Origin: Metapseudomonas boanensis
Lineage (GTDB): Bacteria > Pseudomonadota > Gammaproteobacteria > Pseudomonadales > Pseudomonadaceae
Direction of reading: 5' to 3'
Length of the DNA stretch: 45,615 nucleotides
Assembly (NCBI RefSeq): GCF_018704125.1
Contig: NZ_JAGTIS010000024.1
Location: 1 to 45,615, forward strand
Position 1 is the first letter of the stretch, and the number at the start of each line of letters is the position of its first letter. The position numbers were made by a program, and so were the translations under genes. Positions 42,228 through 45,615 of the stretch are shown piece after piece. The notes beneath the pieces were generated by a model. The model saw only the letters and a list, made by a program, of their open reading frames with translations. It searched no databases and was not told where the DNA came from.

Positions 42228-43268
42228 TTATGCCGCCATGGCCGCACGGATATCCGCAGCCAGTTCACGTACGCGGTCCATCTCGGTATCCCAGGAGCAC
42301 ATGAAGCGTGCGCCGCCGGCGCCGATGAAGGTGTAGAAGCGCCAACCCCGGGCACGCAGGTAGTCCAGGGCGGGTTCGGACATCTGCAGGAACACGCCAT
42401 TGGCTTCCACCGGGAACATCAGGCTGACGCCCGGCACGTCGGCCACCAGTTCGGCGAGCAGCTGGGCGCAGGCGTTGGCATGGTTGGCGTAATAGAGCCA
42501 GGCGTCGTCCTGCAGCAGGCCCACCCAGGGGGCGGCAAGAAAGCGCATCTTCGAAGCCAGCTGACCGGCTTGCTTGCAGCGGTAGTCGAAGTCCACGGCC
42601 AGGTCGCGGTTGAAGAAGAGGATGGCCTCGCCCACCGCCATACCATTCTTGGTGCCGCCGAAGCACAGTACGTCGACGCCGGCTTTCCAGGTCAGCTCGG
42701 CCGGCGAGCAACCGAGGAAGGCGCAGGCATTGGCGAAGCGGGCGCCGTCCATGTGCAGGTTAAGGCCGAGCTCCTTGCAGGTCTGGCTGATGGCGCGGAC
42801 CTCCTCGGGGCGGTACACGGTGCCCACTTCTGTTGCTTGGGTTAGGGTCACCACACGGGGCTTGGGGTAGTGGATATCCTGGCGCTTGAGCGCGATCTCG
42901 CGAATTGCCTCCGGGGTCAGCTTGCCGTCGACCGTCTTGGCCAGCAGTAGCTTGGAGCCGTTGGAGAAGAACTCCGGCGCGCCGCATTCGTCGGTCTCGA
43001 CGTGGGCCGTCTCCGAGCAGATCACGCTGTGGTAGCTCTGGCAGAGCGAGGCCAGGGCGAGGGAGTTGGCGGCCGTGCCGTTGAAGGCGAAGAAGACTTC
43101 GCAGTCGGTTTCGAACAGCTGGCGGAAGTGGTCGGCCGCGCGGGCGGTCCACTGGTCGTCACCGTAGGCGCGTTCATGGCCGTGATTGGCCTCGGCCATG
43201 GCGGCCCAGGCTTCCGGGCAAATGCCGGAGTAATTGTCACTGGCGAATTGTTGGGTCTGGTCGGTCAT
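42228..43268 (-). CDS. ltaE: Low-specificity L-threonine aldolase
   Basis: A 346-residue PLP enzyme of fold type I. Lys207 in CFGGTKNGM forms the Schiff base; His89 (SETAHVETDE) stacks on the cofactor and Asp174 (HMDGAR) binds the pyridine nitrogen. It cleaves L-threonine or allo-threonine to glycine and acetaldehyde. In this context it shares the glycine pool with betaine breakdown and matches PA5413 beside gbcAB. The ATG at 43268 has AAGGA upstream; 47 further in-frame codons are unlikely. Confidence 0.93.
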   Translation of the reverse strand: MTDQTQQFASDNYSGICPEAWAAMAEANHGHERAYGDDQWTARAADHFRQLFETDCEVFFAFNGTAANSLALASLCQSYHSVICSETAHVETDECGAPEFFSNGSKLLLAKTVDGKLTPEAIREIALKRQDIHYPKPRVVTLTQATEVGTVYRPEEVRAISQTCKELGLNLHMDGARFANACAFLGCSPAELTWKAGVDVLCFGGTKNGMAVGEAILFFNRDLAVDFDYRCKQAGQLASKMRFLAAPWVGLLQDDAWLYYANHANACAQLLAELVADVPGVSLMFPVEANGVFLQMSEPALDYLRARGWRFYTFIGAGGARFMCSWDTEMDRVRELAADIRAAMAA

Positions 43269-43400
43269 GTCCTGTTCCTTTGGTCCGATCGCCGGAGCGC
43301 CCAGGCGAGGGGCTGGCGCATAAGCGCTAACTTTACGCCAGGATACGGTCAGAAATTTCCCTTGAGGCGACATCCTTTTCAAGGGATGGAATGCCGGTCG

Positions 43401-43516
43401 TCTGAACAAAAATGCTCAACGACCTGCGCATGTCGGCTCCTACGGGCTCTAGCCGGGCGCACACAGGTTATCCGTACGGCCGTTCACGGGATTCGGGGAA
43501 ATGCACTAGGGCCGGT
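43401..43516 (+). repeat. DnaA-box repeat, copy E (degenerate right half)
   Basis: TCTGAACAAAAATGCTCAAC matches the central motif of the family. ACAGGTTATCCGTACGG carries a degenerate box at 43468, followed by TTCACGGGATTCGGGGAAAT. The left box is absent. It lies between ltaE and the small secreted protein gene. Confidence 0.55.
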
Positions 43517-43600
43517 AAGAGGAACTCAGCCAAGGCTGGCGACCTCACATTATTAGTGCCTGCACGTATATCGCGGTGTGCTCATAGAGGAGGAGCAGAA

Positions 43601-43903
43601 ATGCGCTACCGGAAACTGATCGTCCTGTTCGTCTCCATGCTCATCGGCTTGCCTGCGGTGGCGGGTGATTGGCCTGCGGGGGAGCGCGAGCGTTTCGTTG
43701 AGGATTGCGTGAATGGCGCCCAGGCCGAGGTGCCGGCAGACACTCTGCGGCGCTACTGTGCGTGCGCTGCAGACAAGGTCGGCAGCGAGTCCAGCACGGT
43801 CGAACTGGAAGCGATGAAGGCGCAGAAGGCACCGCTGCCGCAGGCGACCCATCAACGCGTGATGCGGGCCGCTCAAAGTTGCCTGAGCCAGCTGAACAAT
43901 TGA
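43601..43903 (+). CDS. Small secreted hypothetical protein with cysteine motif
   Basis: A 100-residue protein. The signal peptide (MRYRKLIVLFVSMLIGLPAV, cut after VAG) predicts export to the periplasm. The mature part of about 78 residues has four cysteines (EDCVNGA, RYCACAADKVG and SCLSQL), likely two disulfides, and a helical pattern. GAGGAGGAG precedes the ATG at 43601. Similar small four-Cys proteins are common in Pseudomonas, but their function is not known to me. It sits between two DnaA-box repeats and appears monocistronic. Confidence 0.8.
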   Translation: MRYRKLIVLFVSMLIGLPAVAGDWPAGERERFVEDCVNGAQAEVPADTLRRYCACAADKVGSESSTVELEAMKAQKAPLPQATHQRVMRAAQSCLSQLNN

Positions 43904-43966
43904 GTGAATTGTGAGCAACAGGCGGTCGCCCCCGGCAGCCATGGCGCAGAGCACTCATCGCACAGC

Positions 43967-44133
43967 TTATCCACAAAGGGGCACACAGTTTTTGTGTGCG
44001 GTTCTGCTGGCAGCCGATTGAAAATGCTCAGAAAACACTCTGAAAGCCAAACGCCCGGCCTGTCTGGTGAGCAGTGAGACGTGTACAGCTTGTCCAACGC
44101 TTGGTTCACGTTTTAGGGGGGAATCTGCCCGGG
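43967..44133 (+). repeat. DnaA-box-flanked intergenic repeat, copy F
   Basis: Boxes TTATCCACA (43967) and TTGTCCAAC (44090) are 123 bp apart. CACACAGTTTTTGTGTG is the hairpin, then TTGAAAATGCTCAGAAAACA. It ends GTTCACGTTTTAGGGGGGAA and TCTGCCCGGG. It lies between the convergent genes at 43903 and 44135, so it is not a promoter there. Confidence 0.8.
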
Positions 44134-44134
44134 G

Positions 44135-44557
44135 TCAGGCCGGTGCTTGCCAGGCTTGCACACGCTCCCGCACTTCACTTGGGAGCGGCTTCGACTTGCG
44201 CATCTGAGTGTCCAGATGCACGCCTACGAGGGTGGTGGTCGCGGCTACTTCCCCCGTCTCGTCGTTGACCATTTCGTGGCAGAAGCGAATGGCCTTTTCC
44301 GTCACCTCGAGGATTCGGGAGCGGATGGACAACACGTCCCCAGCGTGCAACTCGCGGCGATATTCGATGTGCTGTTCGACGGCTGCCATCCCGGCGCTGT
44401 CATTACGCAAGCGCGAGGGCGCGAGGCCGAGGTGGGTGAAGAGCTGCCAGGTGGCCTCATCGAACTTGCCTACGTACCACATTACATTCATGTGGCCCAT
44501 GTGGTCGCAGTGCCAGGGGTACACGGCGCCGCGGTAGGTCAGGGTGGCTTCGTTCAT
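44135..44557 (-). CDS. 4HBT-family acyl-CoA thioesterase
   Basis: A 140-residue hotdog protein. WHCDHMGHMNVMWYVGKFDE contains the active-site Asp18 of 4-hydroxybenzoyl-CoA/YbgC-type thioesterases. EYRRELHAGDVLSIRSRILE is the second strand-turn motif. It should hydrolyse an acyl-CoA; the substrate is unknown. It begins 19 bp after a second thioesterase gene (44577-44975) and the two are probably co-transcribed. Similar in type to CdhB but clearly a different subgroup. Confidence 0.85.
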   Translation of the reverse strand: MNEATLTYRGAVYPWHCDHMGHMNVMWYVGKFDEATWQLFTHLGLAPSRLRNDSAGMAAVEQHIEYRRELHAGDVLSIRSRILEVTEKAIRFCHEMVNDETGEVAATTTLVGVHLDTQMRKSKPLPSEVRERVQAWQAPA

Positions 44558-44576
44558 GGGAACTCCGTTGCGGGTA

Positions 44577-44975
44577 TCAGCGGTTGTTGCGCGCGTGAGC
44601 GCCGGAAAGCAGTCGCTTGGTGCTGACGATTGCTCGGGTGTGATGGCCCTCGCCGATCAGGCCACCGTCATCGAATGCCTCGACTTTGAACGCGTACAAC
44701 TTGCCCTCCCGCCCCACATAGGTGGCGCGGGTATGTACGCGCACACCCATAGGCGTGGCGGCCAGATGGCGGATATCAACACCGACGCCGACCGAGAGTT
44801 CGCCGTCGGACAGCAGCGGTTTCATGCAGCGGGCTGCCGCCAATTCCATCAGGGCAATCATGCGGGACGTGGAGAACACCTCGGGGAAGTCGTCTGCGGG
44901 AGAAAGCGACAAGGCCTTGGCGGAGTCGCTGGCCTGTACGACGAGTTCGGCTTCTGCGTGGGTGCCGGGAGTCAT
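44577..44975 (-). CDS. FlK-like thioesterase (fluoroacetyl-CoA thioesterase family)
   Basis: A 132-residue hotdog protein. Thr36, Glu44 and His70 (STSRMIALMEL; DIRHLAATPMG) have exactly the spacing of the FlK catalytic residues Thr42, Glu50 and His76. Family members usually act on short acyl-CoAs; the true substrate here is unknown, and fluoroacetate resistance should not be assumed. GGAG precedes the ATG at 44975; the frame extends 21 codons further upstream. It heads a two-gene operon with the 4HBT thioesterase. Confidence 0.82.
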   Translation of the reverse strand: MTPGTHAEAELVVQASDSAKALSLSPADDFPEVFSTSRMIALMELAAARCMKPLLSDGELSVGVGVDIRHLAATPMGVRVHTRATYVGREGKLYAFKVEAFDDGGLIGEGHHTRAIVSTKRLLSGAHARNNR

Positions 44976-45082
44976 GTGAGGTCTCCGAAAAATGGCTGAT
45001 CCGGGCTGGATTTCGGGAGAAGGTTGATCGAAAAGCAAGCGGGACTTTTTATATCAAGCCCCTGGGCGAGTCGGAGCAGCAG

Positions 45083-45144
45083 TTACAAAATTTAAATAAG
45101 TATTTAATTATTCTGCCCCCTACTGATTGATCATTTTTTGATCA
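45083..45144. promoter_or_regulatory. AT-rich tract and TGATCA direct repeat in the thioesterase-serine dehydratase gap
   Basis: A 30-bp stretch (45083-45112) has only two or three G/C bases, unusual in this genome. It is followed by TGATCA-TTTTT-TGATCA (45128-45144), two copies of a 6-bp palindrome. It lies 50 bp before repeat copy G, and the region must hold the promoters of the divergent genes starting at 44975 and 45474. Confidence 0.5.
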
Positions 45145-45193
45145 TGATCTCGGAAGGCCCGCTCCGCTGGTCCTGCAGCGGGGCGCCCACACG

Positions 45194-45360
45194 TTATCCA
45201 CAGTGCACTGCACAGTTTATGGGGGCAATGCAGGTCCCAAGCTGCTGATATGGCTCAAAAAACAGCCAGAGACCTGGATGTGGCGAAGGTTCTGGGCCTT
45301 GGCCAGAGGTCTACAGGTTATCCACAGCTTGATCCCCGCTAATTGTGGGGAAGGTCCAGG
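45194..45360 (+). repeat. DnaA-box-flanked intergenic repeat, copy G
   Basis: Both boxes are perfect TTATCCACA (45194 and 45318), 124 bp apart. CTGCACAGTTTATGGGGGCA and TGGCTCAAAAAACAGCCAGA correspond to the central motifs; AATTGTGGGGAAGGTCCAGG is the tail. It lies 114 bp upstream of the serine ammonia-lyase start and next to an AT-rich tract. Confidence 0.82.
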
Positions 45361-45473
45361 CGCGGGGTGGACAGGTGCATTTTCGGGTCGGATCTGGACA
45401 GATTTCTCAAGGGAGACCACCGGACAATCCGCTGCAAAGCGCTTATTCGCGCTGATCCAGTAGAGGAATCGGC

Positions 45474-45615
45474 ATGGCCATCAGTGTGTTCGACCTGTTC
45501 AAGATCGGTATCGGCCCCTCCAGCTCGCATACCGTGGGCCCGATGCGGGCGGGCGCCCTGTTCGCCAGCGCCCTGCGCGAGCGCGGCCTGCTGGCGCGGG
45601 TGAGCCGCGTCGAGG
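45474..45615 (+). CDS. L-serine ammonia-lyase, N-terminal start (partial)
   Basis: The first 47 codons, cut by the window end. [20 protein letters not shown] followed by VGPMRAG is the highly conserved N-terminus of single-chain iron-sulfur L-serine dehydratases. AGAGGAA precedes the ATG. It is in the same orientation as the partial gene at 1-140 and is presumably its paralogue. It fits here beside ltaE and gbcAB as the enzyme that turns betaine-derived serine into pyruvate. Whether it corresponds to sdaA or sdaB of P. aeruginosa cannot be decided from this fragment. Confidence 0.93.
   Translation, partial: MAISVFDLFKIGIGPSSSHTVGPMRAGALFASALRERGLLARVSRVE

Noticed and set aside
38972-45360. 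CRISPR array
   Set aside because: The repeats are long, spaced by whole genes and not regularly interspersed with short spacers; no cas genes are present.

Overview
The window is high-GC Pseudomonas chromosome. The gene content matches the P. aeruginosa PA5379-PA5415 methylamine catabolism region: gbdR, the dgc operon, the carnitine cdh genes, gbcAB and ltaE. A formate dehydrogenase operon and a fimbrial island are interleaved. REP hairpins ending in GTAGGAGC also fit Pseudomonas. The species cannot be fixed from the sequence; a relative of the P. aeruginosa / P. nitroreducens / P. citronellolis group is my inference.

Layout. (1) 1-1652: end of an L-serine ammonia-lyase gene, then gbdR, whose upstream region holds a sigma-54-type promoter and a BetI-like palindrome. 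(2) 1732-2262: a deleted ISL3-type insertion sequence with terminal repeats and a perfect 8-bp target duplication, sitting in the U-tract of a terminator. (3) 2308-10507, minus strand: dimethylglycine operon (M19-like dipeptidase homologue, DUF5943-type protein, dgcA, dgcB, two ETF subunits, one small protein). (4) 11085-16211: NAD-dependent formate dehydrogenase fdsGBAD. (5) 16502-22241: carnitine regulator cdhR, then divergent caiX-cdhC-cdhA-cdhB-esterase. (6) 22260-35602: two orphan LuxR-type response regulators and two back-to-back divergent chaperone-usher fimbrial operons. (7) 36056-38910: glycine betaine demethylase gbcA and gbcB, with a previously overlooked 29-codon membrane-protein ORF behind gbcA. 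(8) 39285-45615: EF-G-like GTPase, threonine aldolase, a small secreted protein, two hotdog thioesterases and the start of a second L-serine ammonia-lyase gene.

The metabolic genes form one route. Carnitine is taken up with CaiX and converted by CdhA, CdhC and CdhB to glycine betaine. GbcAB demethylates this to dimethylglycine, and DgcAB with its ETF gives sarcosine. Later steps outside the window give glycine, then serine, which the serine ammonia-lyases turn into pyruvate. Each demethylation releases formaldehyde, which is oxidised to formate, and FdsGBAD recovers NADH from formate. A GTCG direct repeat with 21-bp spacing recurs at the dgc, caiX and gbcA/gbcB promoters and is a candidate GbdR/CdhR site.

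The most unusual signal is a family of intergenic repeats confined to 38.9-45.4 kb: five full and two half copies, all in the same orientation. Full copies carry a DnaA-box-like 9-mer at each end (five exact TTATCCACA boxes in total), 123-135 bp apart. This could be a DnaA-binding or titration locus near the origin.
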